From: Paraspadella gotoi | Lineage: Eukaryota; Chaetognatha | Assembly (NCBI GenBank): GCA_051294375.1 | Contig: CM119269.1 | Coordinates: 4,918,686-4,982,685, forward strand | DNA: 64,000 nucleotides | Direction: 5' to 3' | Shown: positions 26,941-37,734 of the stretch, piece after piece | How the letters are laid out: each line of letters opens with the position of its first letter | How positions within the stretch are numbered: position 1 is the stretch's first letter | The notes under the pieces: model-generated | The model's database searches: none | What the model was told of the DNA's origin: nothing | Seen by the model: the letters and a program-made list of their open reading frames with translations, nothing else | Made by a program: the position numbers and the translations under genes

Positions 26941-27174
26941 TTAAGAGAAAATCGAGAAACTTTATGTATAAAAACCTCAAATGATTAACAGTAATTGAAA
27001 GCGACGCGACGACGACTACAAGAACGACGACGACGACCAAAGAAACGAAACGACGCCGGCGACGACGCCCTTTGTAGCGTCGCGTCCGAATTGCTGATGC
27101 CGCAGATTCCATTTGCGGTGGATTCGCAAAACCCCGTCATTGGAGAGGAGGCGATGTTCCTTTGTTGATATCGA

Positions 27175-27267
<93 letters not shown>

Positions 27268-29408
27268 CTCTCTCTCTCATCTCTACTTCCGAACCATAAT
27301 CCCTTGCCAGAAGCGACCTATAACTTTTTTAGAAAAAAAAATAAATCAAATAAGAATTTTATAACTACTTATCTCATATGATAGTTTTAAGCCTTCGAGT
27401 AAAATAAAACTTTCGCTGGACGAATGTTAGTTAAACGAGGTAGTCTATTTAACACCCCGCCCCCCTTGCGCGCGTATCCCGAGCGGCCCTTTAACAAAAG
27501 AGCAATTTACTCGCCTACCTCCCTCCCTCCCTCATTCCTCCACTCTCGCTCTCCCCCTCGTTCCCTTCGTCTCCTTCTCCTCACTCCTCACTCCTCACTC
27601 CCTCTCTCTCCTCCACCCAAAAACACAGCGAACTGCGGAGTTGGAATTTTGATTTGCCATAGTATACTGGCTGAGGAGAGAGAGAGAGACGAGACTAGAG
27701 AGAGAGAGAGCAGCAGAGAGAGAGATAAATGATAGAGAAGAGAGAGAGCAGAATATATCGAAGGTAATGTAGATGAGGAGAGGGAGAGGAGAGTTATTTT
27801 ATTTTTTTATCAAGGCTACTTCACAAAAAAAAATACATAAGTAAAATAAACATTACGATAGGAATAGACACCGTTTTACATCACCGATACTATTTATGTT
27901 TAAGCAATCATTGTTCCAATGGGAATAAGAGAATTAAGAAAAAACAAAGAAACGGATCACGGATCACGTGTTTCTCCTTTCGCATATTTACTCAAAATCT
28001 CTTTTAAAAAAGATAATATAATCAAACCAGTAATTCTGCAATTTTTATAACAGGCCCAACATACTACTGATGTAGAGCGAAAGGGGTTCCGACGGACGCC
28101 GCGACTTCCGCAGCCGGACTTTACCTGTCGCCGTCCGAAGGAAACTCAATTTCTCCCTCTCGATGCAAATTGGATTACGCTAATTGCCCCTTCCTCCTCC
28201 GGCACCACCCCTTTCTCTCCCCCTTTTCTCTTCCCCCTCCTCTCCCCAATATCTCCACTCTTTACTCCTACTAATTCTGACGTGTTTTTCTTTCGCTCCT
28301 GATCTTTCGCTCCAGCTTTTTCACTTTTGCGCGATGCTCTTTTCTTTTTGCTCCTACTCGTCGGCTCATAATCTTTCGCTCCTTATCCCGTGCTCCAGCT
28401 CTTTTGCCGCTCCTTCTATTTTATTCTCTCTCTCCTCATAATCATAATCAAAGATTTCTCGTCACTTCTTTGTTTCGTTTTTTTTTTGGTTTTTTTTTTC
28501 GCTAAGAGAGAAAATTCATAATGATGGGCGGATAAACTGACCGACAGAAGGATACAAATATTACAAATATTACAAATATTACAAATATTACAAATAATAA
28601 TTTCTGATTAATTTATAATTCACGACTAGTGGCGTCCACATTATCTTCATTTAATTTTGGCCATACATTTTCCCCTCACTCTCTCCGCTCCTTTTTCTAC
28701 GTATTTTCCCTTTCCTTAATTTCCTTTTTCCATTATGTACCCTCTTCATCGGAAAATAAAAAAAAGAATTGAGGAATCGTATCGTCCGAGACGTCTCTCT
28801 TTTCCTATCAGTTATTGGTTGTCAATTTCTTCTTGTCATTTCTCTCTCGACCTGCTCTCCGTGTCGTTTACTTTTTTGTCCGATTTCCGCTTCATTTTCA
28901 GCCGAATCTCTTTTGTTTAATCCATGTTTACTTGAATTAATTTCTCTGTTACCTCAGCTAATATTCAGCTTTGCTTACCCTCTTACCCCTGTCCTTTCTG
29001 GAAGCTCTCAAACTTAAACATAAAACGCCTGCTATTTTTTTTAGTCTTCGATTTTCGGGATGTATTAAATAATATTTTTATATTCAACAATAAAAAACCA
29101 TTGTCCAAAAATTACAATTTGACATTAAAAGTTATTTAGCCGAAAAATATTTAACAACAATGCTTCGGCTTGCGCATCGCAATGAAAATATCATATTTTA
29201 CTTTTGCGAAAAATAACGAAAAAAGAACGTTGATATGTATGATCACATTTCCTGTCGTCCTTCGGAAGCAAAGTAGTTTTTCGCCACCTCCGCACCCCCC
29301 CCATCCTCGGCGATTTTTTTTTCTTCCCCCCTCGGCGCCGACGAAAGGGCGCCGCTTTGACGCCTGGCCGCCAAAATCATCAAGCGGGTACCGCGATATT
29401 GGCGGCGC
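26941..29408. other. Non-coding, pyrimidine-rich
   Basis: Holds (CGT)n followed by (CT)n (27171-27280), (GA)n mosaics (27676-27800) and a nine-base repeat ATTACAAAT (28556-28596, about four copies). No exon was recognised. Confidence 0.6.
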
Positions 29409-29851
29409 NNNNNNNNNNNNNNNNNNNNNNNNNNNNNNNNNNNNNNNNNNNNNNNNNNNNNNNNNNNNNNNNNNNNNNNNNNNNNNNNNNNNNNNNNNNN
29501 NNNNNNNNNNNNNNNNNNNNNNNNNNNNNNNNNNNNNNNNNNNNNNNNNNNNNNNNNNNNNNNNNNNNNNNNNNNNNNNNNNNNNNNNNNNNNNNNNNNN
29601 NNNNNNNNNNNNNNNNNNNNNNNNNNNNNNNNNNNNNNNNNNNNNNNNNNNNNNNNNNNNNNNNNNNNNNNNNNNNNNNNNNNNNNNNNNNNNNNNNNNN
29701 NNNNNNNNNNNNNNNNNNNNNNNNNNNNNNNNNNNNNNNNNNNNNNNNNNNNNNNNNNNNNNNNNNNNNNNNNNNNNNNNNNNNNNNNNNNNNNNNNNNN
29801 NNNNNNNNNNNNNNNNNNNNNNNNNNNNNNNNNNNNNNNNNNNNNNNNNNN
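29409..29851. other. Assembly gap
   Basis: 443 N, the largest gap in the window. It directly precedes the probable last NAGPA exon, so one or more NAGPA exons may be hidden here. Confidence 0.99.
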
Positions 29852-29864
29852 CTCTCTCTCGCAG

Positions 29865-30001
29865 GGGACCCGTGGTTTATGCGAAAATGGTCTTACGATC
29901 GCCCAGTTCCCAACATCGTCTGTTTTCGGGAAGAGAAACGGGAAAGTTTGTGCGGCGACTGCGAAAGGCGAGCGAATATAACTGCAGTCACAATAAAATA
30001 A
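29865..30001 (+). CDS. NAGPA: NAGPA-like uncovering enzyme, probable last exon
   Basis: After a CTCTCGCAG acceptor, one frame runs 45 codons to a TAA stop. It begins GDPWFMRKWSYDRPVPNIVC. The spacing of Trp/Arg/Val/Ile-Val-Cys fits the end of the NAGPA catalytic domain, where a Cys-Arg-Val...Ile-Val-Cys segment follows the DGGGS motif. Later cysteines (CGDC) follow. If this is the true end, the protein lacks the EGF repeats and transmembrane anchor of the vertebrate enzyme, but those could also be in unplaced sequence. It lies left of the other NAGPA pieces, as the reversed block order predicts. Confidence 0.5.
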
Positions 30002-30343
30002 TAATAGTGTGGCGAATAATCAAATCATTATATTTTGGCTAAAACAAGAAGATGGTTATTGAAAGACCAAAAAACAGGAAAGAGTAATAGAATGCTAAAA
30101 TTAAAAGGAAATAAAATAAAATAATTCAAAAAAGTTAATATGTTTAACTGACGAGAAAAAATGAACGAATGAAATTATAACGTACATAATGGGGGAAAAA
30201 AATTACCTAGAAAGAAAAGAAAAGAAAGAATGACAAAATAATCCCCTACTGATTCCTTTTTGCCCGAAGGGGGGACCATTCCAACTCATTCTCAATCTCT
30301 CCCTCGAAGAATGCCACGACGACGACGACGACGACGACGACGT

Positions 30344-30481
30344 CTAAAACACTTGGGTCGTGGAATTCAACGTCTTCTCCATCTCGGCATCGAAGACCGG
30401 ATTCTTCGCCGACGTCCGCACCGGGAAATTCGTGTCGTCGAGCTGCCGGTCGGCGGTGACCCGGCTTCGATCCGGCCCTCC
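30344..30481 (-). CDS. Candidate last exon of a convergent gene
   Basis: On the minus strand, a possible acceptor (TTTCGTCGAAG) opens an in-frame stretch of 45 codons ending in TAG. It includes RQLDDTNFPVRTSAKNPVFD and has mostly G or C at third positions. The plus strand is also open here (EFNVFSISASKTGFFADVRT), so the strand is not certain. As a minus-strand last exon it would sit tail to tail with the end of NAGPA, 343 bases away. I recognise no family. Confidence 0.35.
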   Translation of the reverse strand, partial: GGPDRSRVTADRQLDDTNFPVRTSAKNPVFDAEMEKTLNSTTQVF

Positions 30482-30747
30482 CTTCGACGAAACAAAAGAT
30501 CTCATTGATGAGAAGAAAAAAATAGTTTCAAAATTTATTCATTTCATTTATAGGCGTAAAATCACTCGTATATTATTTCATTTTTGGAATTTTTAAGAAT
30601 TTTTGAGTGTATATATAACTCGAGAGCAGCAAAAATATGAAAAGAAAAAGATACAAGGAAGAATATCATTAGTTATTCAAAACAATTTTTAATCTATTCA
30701 GAGTTATTCTTTTATTCATTTGGGAGACACGAGGTTCTCGACCCAAG

Positions 30748-30750
<3 letters not shown>

Positions 30751-30812
<62 letters not shown>
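30751..30812. repeat. (CT)n microsatellite at a block join
   Basis: A pure (CT)n array of about 62 bases between the NAGPA last-exon block and the DGGGS-exon block. It is one of the repeats that separate misordered blocks. Confidence 0.9.
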
Positions 30813-30816
<4 letters not shown>

Positions 30817-31096
30817 AAGCCTGAGTCTGAGGTCAACCACTTGCAACGGTCTTCTCTTTCACAGTGAAGCTTCTTTTTGGCATTCTTGTCTCAGTGATTT
30901 TGTGAAAAGCTGTCTCTTTATGTATTTGTATCGCATGAAAAAATATTAAGATTAATTGGCACGAAAAATTTGACGTTTCTCATTATAACAAAATTATCCA
31001 CTTTAGTAGGATATCCATTATTTAGTATATTATTATATTTTATTAAGCAATGAAATGTTCTTTCTAATTTCGCGTATGAATTCCTATGAATCTCAG

Positions 31097-31240
31097 GCAT
31101 GAATCTCTTCATTCGTATGATTTCTAGCCAGAGACATCCAAGTCCGTGCTCCCTTCGGATCGTCAACGACCGTCAACATGGACGGTGGAGGATCGCACAT
31201 TCGTCGTCAATCAAACGAATCCTTTGCAACTTTCCCACTG
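31097..31240 (+). CDS. NAGPA: NAGPA-like uncovering enzyme, exon with DGGGS motif
   Basis: The acceptor TGAATCTCAG opens in the phase required by the exon ending at 32176: a G codon, then MNLF, matching the conserved Gly-x-Asn-Leu that follows the DGxT motif of the NAGPA domain. Further on is VNMDGGGS (31171-31194), the family's conserved Asn-x-Asp-Gly-Gly-Gly-Ser motif, then TFVVNQTNPLQLSH in a neighbouring frame. At least two frame breaks fall inside this exon: one between MNLF and VNMDGGGS, and one extra base after DGGGS. They may be assembly errors or real decay. The donor would be GTCATT at 31241. The exon belongs after 31493-32176 in the protein but precedes it in the window. Confidence 0.7.
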
Positions 31241-31330
31241 GTCATTAAGTTATTTTAATTTTTACGTCAGTTATTGACATTCTTTGTTTGTTTTTGTTTA
31301 AGACAACGATTTTTTTTATTTTGAAAAACA

Positions 31331-31334
<4 letters not shown>

Positions 31335-31390
<56 letters not shown>

Positions 31391-31392
31391 CT
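31335..31392. repeat. (CT)n microsatellite at a block join
   Basis: A (CT)n array between the DGGGS-exon block (left) and the block with the preceding NAGPA exons (right). Confidence 0.9.
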
Positions 31393-31492
31393 CAGAATTA
31401 AACTGTCAAGTGTTGAAATATTTCAGTGTTTCGGCTGTTTTTAAAACCATTTTTCGTGCATTTTCTATCATTATTTACTTCTTGGTCGCCAG

Positions 31493-32176
31493 GCAACGCC
31501 TCACTCTCTTTCTCTCAACTCGTCGGTGGCGTTATTTGGGTCGTGAGACGAGGGAAGTCCTTCGTCGAAGAAAGCAAACGATTCGAAGATCCAGAGACTC
31601 AGGTTTTTGTTGTTGTTGTTCTTTTTTGGGGGGGGGTGATAGAAGGAATTAGAAATGGAGACGAAAAGAAATAAATATGGAAGAGAAAAAGGGGATAAAA
31701 TTAAATATATGTTCATTGATCAGTCATTTTGACTTCATGAAAATAAATCGAATGAAAAGAAATAATTAAATAAAAAAATTGGAAAAAATATTTAAAAAAT
31801 TGGAAACAAGAGTTTTTAAAAAAAAATAATAGGAATTTAAATAATTAAAACTTTTGAATGAAAGAAATGGCCACAAACTAAAGACCCAACTGAAAAAAGG
31901 GGTATTTTTTTAACCGTTTTCTGACACAAAGTTTGTCTAAGTTTAAATGCTACGTTTGTGACAAACGTAGCATTTAAACTTAGACGTTAATATAATCGTA
32001 AACACGTATTAAACGTAAGCTACACACTGTTTAGTAAAGAGTTCCCGCTTTTTTCCGGTAGGAGACTGGAACGTTGGACGATTTCATCAGCGTCAACGGT
32101 GGAAGGACGGCGGTCGGACACGACGCAGAGGGAAACGTCGTCGTCGTCGTCGTCGACGGTCGAACCCTCGTCAACG
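31493..32176 (+). CDS. NAGPA: NAGPA-like uncovering enzyme, two middle exons
   Basis: The product is an N-acetylglucosamine-1-phosphodiester alpha-N-acetylglucosaminidase. In the Golgi it removes GlcNAc from phosphodiester-linked mannose and so exposes mannose-6-phosphate on lysosomal enzymes. Exon 31493-31602 contains FSQLVGGVIWVVRRGKSFVE (family pattern QL-SGV-WL-RNG) and ends in phase 0 at DPETQ. Exon 32062-32176 continues in phase 0 with ETGTLDDFISV, then RTAVGHDAEGN and VVVDGRTLVNG, matching the conserved ARTA-GHD and DGQT segments. A (GTC)n run encodes part of a hydrophobic strand. The donor GTGATT leaves phase 1, which fits the exon at 31097. Assignment to the family is firm; the number of exons is not. 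Confidence 0.8.
31935..31985. repeat. 51-base perfect palindrome
   Basis: Two perfect 25-base inverted arms (31935-31959 and 31961-31985) are separated by one base. The left arm begins GTCTAAGTTTAAATGCTACG. It lies in the intron between the two middle NAGPA exons. A palindrome this long with almost no loop is hard to maintain and clone. It may be a foldback artefact of sequencing or assembly, or a young hairpin element. Confidence 0.9.
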
Positions 32177-32385
32177 GTGATTGGTGATTGGTTATTTGTG
32201 ATCGGTGGTTGGTTAGTTGATGATTAGTTCAGTCAGCATTACGAAAATATTTAACGTTTAAAAATCCTTTAATTGATACTAATTTATGAATGATAAAATG
32301 ATTCTTTTGGAATCCAAGGCTTGAATCAGTATTTCAGGCATGAATTTCTTTCTAATTTCGCGTATGAATTTCCTATGAATCTCAG

Positions 32386-32456
32386 GCGGCCCACTTCGGA
32401 ATCACGGAGCGGACGGGAAGATATTTACGGGGTACTTTGCCCACAGATTGTGGATG
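32386..32456 (+). CDS. NAGPA: NAGPA-like uncovering enzyme, short exon
   Basis: After the acceptor TGAATCTCAG the frame reads AAHFGITE, and a frame shifted by one base continues DGKIFTGYFAH. This fits the NAGPA segment that follows the VVSDGRRV motif (pattern N-A-x-F-G-I-x-x-D-G-x-x-x-T-G-Y). It should therefore lie between the exon ending near 39834 and the one starting at 31493. A one-base shift separates the halves. The 3' end runs into a (GA)n array. The 42 bases before the acceptor nearly duplicate those before the exon at 31097. Confidence 0.55.
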
Positions 32457-32510
32457 AGAGAGAGAGAGAGAGAGGAGGACGAGAGAGATGATGAGAGATG
32501 AGAGAGGACA
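32457..32510. repeat. (GA)n array at a block join
   Basis: A GA-rich array that cuts off the short NAGPA exon on its left. The DIRS element begins just to its right. Confidence 0.85.
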
Positions 32511-32554
32511 GACGACAGACAGAATTTATGGTTCCAAATGAGAACCGGTGATTC

Positions 32555-32700
32555 TTCATGGCTCCTCTCCACACGTAGTTGCTCTTTTGTTCCAGATGTC
32601 GTGTTGTCCACAAGAAAAGGACTAAAGATAAACGGAAAAAAGGCAGGATCCTCCTGCTCTTCCCTCCTCCATGCTCTTCCTCCTTCTCATGTACTAGCTC
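32555..32700. repeat. DIRS inverted terminal repeat, left
   Basis: Pairs as an imperfect inverted repeat with 37880-38035. Both share the core GCAGGATCCTCCTGCTCTTC with small insertions and deletions. Its outer part (32521-32590) also resembles 36955-37030. Confidence 0.8.
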
Positions 32701-32727
32701 AGCGAAATGCCGAACGCCTACGAAATC

Positions 32728-33550
32728 CTAGTCCACAAACCCATCTGAGAAGACTCCACGCCTGACTCCCGACAGTAATAACCTGGAAGAAGGTCGTGCT
32801 CCAGACCAATCCCCTGCCACGTAGAATTGACGTCCAGATCCACGCCTCTTGGCAAAAGCTTCCGATACAGCCTTAGCGGCGTGTCGAGCCAGGGGGTCGC
32901 GTTGATGTCTCATCTCCAAAGATCGACTTGAGAATCGATTGGAAAAACGTTTTGGATAGATAATGGACCCATTAAGGAGGCGATTGGAGAAGTAAAGGAG
33001 GAAATCGTGCTGATGGTCGCAAATCCTGACGAACACGAATGCCAAAAAACCAAAGCCAGAGACTGGCAACGACTTGACGCCATTGCAGTCTATTCCAAAC
33101 GAAAAAGCAGGACCAAGGACGACGAAGACTATCAGTTCTTGGACCAGTTGGAGGCACAAATACGAACATGGTCAGCAGCCAAATCCATGTGACCAGCGTC
33201 CACAACGAAGCGAAGCAACCTCAGAGGCCTTCTTGCAGGAGGCATGGCAAGGAGGAAAATGTGTACTCCTCAAAACATGAGTCGGAGAAATAGGTTGGTA
33301 GAGGTTCGAATGTTCAAAAACTCGCAGACTGGGCGACACTCCAAGCCTGGGAACATCCGCGCGAAGGATGGGCTTTTTGGATAGACACCCTCAGCAAAAC
33401 GGCGAGACCATAAGGATGTTGACCCACTGAGAGAACCTCACATGACGGCAAAGTTGCGAGATGCCGATCTTGTGCCAAATTTTCACTGTTTGCTATAAGA
33501 CAGACCGTCGTCGCTGTGTATGAGCGAGATACTCGAGAACGTTCCTTCAA
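32728..33550 (-). pseudogene. DIRS tyrosine recombinase (broken)
   Basis: The N-terminal part (33314-33550) reads SRVSRSYTATTV, resembling the SAM-like start of such recombinases. The C-terminal part (about 32760-32910) shows RHAAKAVSEAFAK, then AGDWSGA, and in a shifted frame YYCRE. This follows the family pattern of a His/Arg box, a GxW box and the nucleophilic tyrosine close behind. At least two frame changes separate these motifs. In DIRS elements this enzyme inserts the circular DNA copy without target duplications. Confidence 0.65.
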
Positions 33551-33823
33551 AGCGGTCTGATTGTCCTCGAGCCCTTATCGCTTGAAATGGGTATAGTGAG
33601 TCAAAACATCGGCCAGACCTCTTTTCGTAACGTGATCTGTAGATCCCCTCCAGCTTGTCAGATATGAGTGATATAAAGCTGATGTTGAGGTTCTTGGAGA
33701 CCGTGCCGCCCTCCTATAATCCTTTCCCAGACGACCAACTTGAGGCGATCCAGAAAGCTTTGGAGGAGCATCCGTGGCTTTGTTCCAACACCAATTGACG
33801 ATGACTACGGGAGACGAAAATAC

Positions 33824-34678
33824 TCATACACTTCCAATGATGTCAACAAACAGCGGAAACCACTTCTGGGCTGGCCAACTAATGGGCGTCACCAGGAGAA
33901 ATTCCCCCTGGGCCTCCCTTAACTTGAGGATCACCTCTGGGATCAATGGGAGGGGGGAACACGTAAGCCCTGGGCGAAAATCAAAATTGATGAGGCATCC
34001 AGTCCGAGAGAATCCTCCCTCCATCTTCAAGAGAAGTTAGCGAGGAACTTGTTGACGGCCGAGAGCGCCCGTCGCAAACAGAATCTCATCTGGGGCAAAC
34101 CCAGACGCGACGAAATTCTCGTCGAAAAACTTTGGGAGAGAAGATGGCCAATCCCTGAACAGCTCTTCGCGCTGATGCTTGGCATCCGCCGATCAAATTC
34201 TCCTCCGATGAAATGGTGCGTTCCCCCACAATTGTTGATCTTGCAGAGACTGAGCCAGAAGGAGAGAATCCCTGACAACTTCTGTGAAGATCCTGATGAG
34301 CGGCTGCAGGAGCCGGTAGACAAACCAGAGACACTAAGCTTGTCGGTCTTCCCACAAAAGATTGCAGCCCTGGATCTGCTGACCGATAGGAACGCAGGAA
34401 CTTGAGCAGACCATTGAACTTCCTTCTACAGTTATATGGAGATGGGCATCCACAACTTCCCAAATCCCCGGTGAAGAGCCCGCCCGAACAGGAAGACTCC
34501 CAACCCTCCTGGAGGCATCTTTCTCTGTTCTACTCCGCTGGCAAGTAATCCGGGAGAATCGGCGATCGGAGCAAAGCAATCCTGGATCTCGAGCTTTTGA
34601 CATCCAACGTAGCTCCATCTCGCCCGCCTCCGAAAGAAAGACTGTCTTCCCCATTATCCTTCTCCGTGGAGTAGACAC
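33824..34678 (-). pseudogene. DIRS RNase H region (broken)
   Basis: Overlapping minus-strand frames carry the downstream half of the polymerase protein. Around 34080-34110 the bases match the region where DIRS proteins have the DLFA motif, but the frame is disrupted. At 33824-34030 the conserved tail reads CSPLPLIPEVILKLREAQGE followed by VTPISWPAQKWFP, a very typical DIRS segment. Frames change at least three times over the region. Confidence 0.7.
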
Positions 34679-35581
34679 GATTGAACGGTTCGCGTTTGAA
34701 TCCTTGCGCGCTCACTTTGAACGATTCCTATGAGCGCGGACGCCAATATGAGGCTGCGGTCACAGACCAGCAGGCGAAGAACCTTGAGGGCTGATGGAGT
34801 GGGCTCTAGCATGGGAGAGAGGGCGGGCCATCTCGCGAAGCTTGACAAAATCTTCGTCAAGGGAGCCGCCAACTCATTGGAAGCGCCCCGTCCCATTGCG
34901 AGGACCCAGAACTGAAAAACTTGCGTCTGGAAACCAAACTTGACTTCTTTGGGATGAATGATGAAGCCGCATCCTTTCAAGAGTCGAAGACTGTGAGAGT
35001 GTTCCACCAGACCTCCTCCTTGCGAGGTCCCAGTATCAGAATATCGTTCTATGTAGAAAAAGGCACCTGATGCCCCTCTTGCTGAGCCAGGCGACTAACG
35101 GGGCGTGTCGTCTTGGTTGAATAGCCAGGACGGTTGCAAACCGAAAGAAGGACCTTGTACATGATAAACGCGCCCTCTCCAAATGAAACGACAAAACTTG
35201 CGATGATCCACCATGAAGAGGCAAGTGAGGATAGGCGTCGCGCAAGACTCGATAGACGACGCCCAGTCCCCGGAAAGAACCATCTTCCGAACAATCCTTG
35301 ACAACCTTCATCCGGAAGTTAAGGAGGGACAATGATAGGACTTGTGAGCTCTTCAAATTTAGAATCGCGCCTCCATCCCCCATCTTTTTTGGGAACCAGA
35401 AATAATCTTGGAATTTAATACCTCCGATGAGCTCTACTCTCCTCTCACGGCACCCTTTTTCAAAGCTTTGGCGCTTATCTCGTCTGTCGTGGAGCGATGT
35501 CCCGTCCCCAAAAGAAGGGGTTGCTTCGTCCTGGAATGGATGTAGGCATTCTGGTAGGGAATCCTGTTCGCTTCCTGGCAA
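34654..35581 (-). pseudogene. DIRS reverse transcriptase (catalytic motifs lost)
   Basis: The frame at 35036-35581 shows FWFPKKMGDGGAILNLK (finger region), FRMKVVKD, and LRDAYPHLPLHG, the second part of motif A. The first catalytic Asp of motif A falls where the frame breaks and reads SIE instead of SID. Near 35045 the motif that should be Tyr-x-Asp-Asp reads YIER, followed by another frame change. The chain then continues at 34654-35007 with LLKGCGFIIHPKEVKFGFQT, the usual segment after the catalytic loop. Loss of all catalytic acids plus frameshifts make it inactive. Confidence 0.8.
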
Positions 35582-35795
35582 TGAGGAATCCTTTCACGTT
35601 CTTGTAGATATAGAGAATCCTGTCCGCACCAAAATCGCCCAAAAAGGGACGAAGTTGTTGCAAAGCGCACCTCCACCGGGGAAGTGCGGAAGACGGGCCG
35701 ATGAGAAAGACAATAATCGAGTTCCTGGGACGGATCCAGGTCTTGATGTCCAATAGTGGCCGACGGCGACGGCCCGAGGGGCGTCATTAGCGAAG

Positions 35796-37734
35796 TCATT
35801 TGGAGTCCTTCGCGCCGCTCCCATCCCCCTTTCCCGAACGCCTAAAGACGCGGACTTGCCGGATAAAGGCTTGTAGGAACCTGCGACTTAGCAAATCCTC
35901 TTCCGCGGAAGCTGGCATTATTTTTGGGGCGGCGAAAAGCTTTGAGCCCCTTGAAAAGGAGAGAATGGATAGCCGCAGAAAACCTCTCGATCGATCGATT
36001 CCCAAAATAAAAATCCACAGAAGGAGGGGAATCCGTCAGTGTAGGCTTTAAGCCTCCTCGATGATAGACTGCTCACCATCCAGACCCGAAGATCAGCCCA
36101 AAGCCGAAATAAAGAAATCGCCGACAGAAGCTCACCTGATGGAAGCATGCCAAAGTCTCAAATCCAAAATCCACGTTTTCGGGATCTGCGCCAGAAGCTT
36201 AGAGAGACGCTAATTTGATAAATTTCAGGCCTTCTGCTAGGGTGTTGTGTAAGGACAGATTGAGCTACGGCCCCTGCATCTTCTCATAGAGCGAGTGAGC
36301 TGCTTGAAAAGAGGCGTCCGGATTTGGCGATCCCTTTGAAAACGGCATCAAATGTGCAAGAGACCACAAGTATTCTTTCATGGGAGGTCCCAAAAATCGC
36401 AGGGGAAGATCATCAACAATCGAGCATTAAATAGATTCTGCTTGACCGGCTCCCTAACCCTTGGCGAAGCGTCCCGGAAGAACAACAGAACGGCAGCTCC
36501 TCTCCATTGCTGACACACCATCCGAAGGAATGATTCTGCGCTCTTGGGCTTGCGCGAATACAAAGTCTCAATCCCACTGGAGCATCAGCCAAGGTGGAGA
36601 GAGTTCGCCTTCCTCCGAACAGCATGAATCCATCGTCCGGTGCAATGGCATTTGCAGAGCTGCTGATTGAGACGAAAACTAACTCCATACCCACTAGGAA
36701 GAGCGGCGTCACGCATGATCAAGTCTTTGGCGCAGAAGCGCGGACTTGATCACTGGAAACGAATCAGCCAGCAGCAGTAGGAGGTTGATGCGGAGACAAA
36801 AGGTGAAATTCCAGGAAGCCATGAACATCGTTACATGAAAAGAAAAAGAAAAAACGATTAAATAAGCGCAACCCCCAAAAAAAGACAAAAACCCCCAAGC
36901 CGCCCTCCACCACCGGTGGTTGCCAGTGCGTGGACGGCGGGAGACACCGTGAGTGGAGAGGAGCCATGAGAATCCCGGTTCCATTTGACACCATAAATTC
37001 ATCATGTTCTCCTCTCCACCACGTTAGTTCTGCTCCGTAGTAACAACGAGCGGCGAGGATCTAACAAACAATGGAAAAACACAAGCACAAGAGTCGAATT
37101 TGGTGGAGCGAAAATAATCGAAAAAATTTCACTAATGTATGCCAACAAAAAGGCAAAAAACACGAAATACCAGAAAACAGTCAACTCACCGTCCTGCACG
37201 AAGCCATATCCTGATCGCATGGACACGTGAAACTCCTTCCACTGCCTGCCCTGAAAGACAGGTGGAACTCCCTCTGTCATCATTGCCAAGTCTGATTCCG
37301 TCTTCAGCCTACGCGCCGACGTCTCTGGAAGGCGAATGCACCACTGTCTTCCTACCACCATCGCGAGTTCATAAGTCGGCTGCACCCGCCTGAGCCCACC
37401 AGGGAAAGGACCCAGCGCGGCAGTCGCGGACCCTCGGCGGCGCTCCTGCGGAATCGTTCACCCACGCGTCGAGAAACAAAGGCCGTTACCCGCGGAGGTG
37501 GAGGAGCGGAGACAGGCCCCCTAAACGTCGGGCGTCCGGAGCTCAGACCATCTTTCGCGGCTCGATGCCTCGCTTTTGACCGCTTTTTACGCGCCCGGGC
37601 TCGATTTCGGTTTCGCGAGACCTCGGACATCCTTGACAATAAACCCTAAACGACTTCCGAGATTTCACCCAAACTGAATCCGAACACACATCTCCGGAAG
37701 GGAAAAAGAATTTTCCGTTAGCTATCAAATTCAT
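35796..37734 (-). pseudogene. DIRS gag-like region (broken)
   Basis: Upstream of the reverse transcriptase, on the same strand, is a series of short frames without recognised domains. One (37352-37639) is very basic (NRNRARARKKRSKARHR) and proline-rich, as nucleic-acid-binding Gag proteins often are. The position is the main argument. Confidence 0.4.
36955..37030. repeat. Internal repeat of the DIRS end
   Basis: This segment contains both an inverted match (GGAGAGGAGCCATGAGAATC side) and a short direct match (TTCTCCTCTCCACCACGTTAG side) to 32521-32590. Internal copies of terminal sequence are part of DIRS replication (internal complementary region), but here it is far from the right end, so a rearrangement is also possible. 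Confidence 0.5.

Noticed and set aside
33007-33280. Plus-strand open frames inside the DIRS recombinase region
   Set aside because: They are antisense shadows. The minus strand carries the conserved AGDWSGA and YYCRE motifs.
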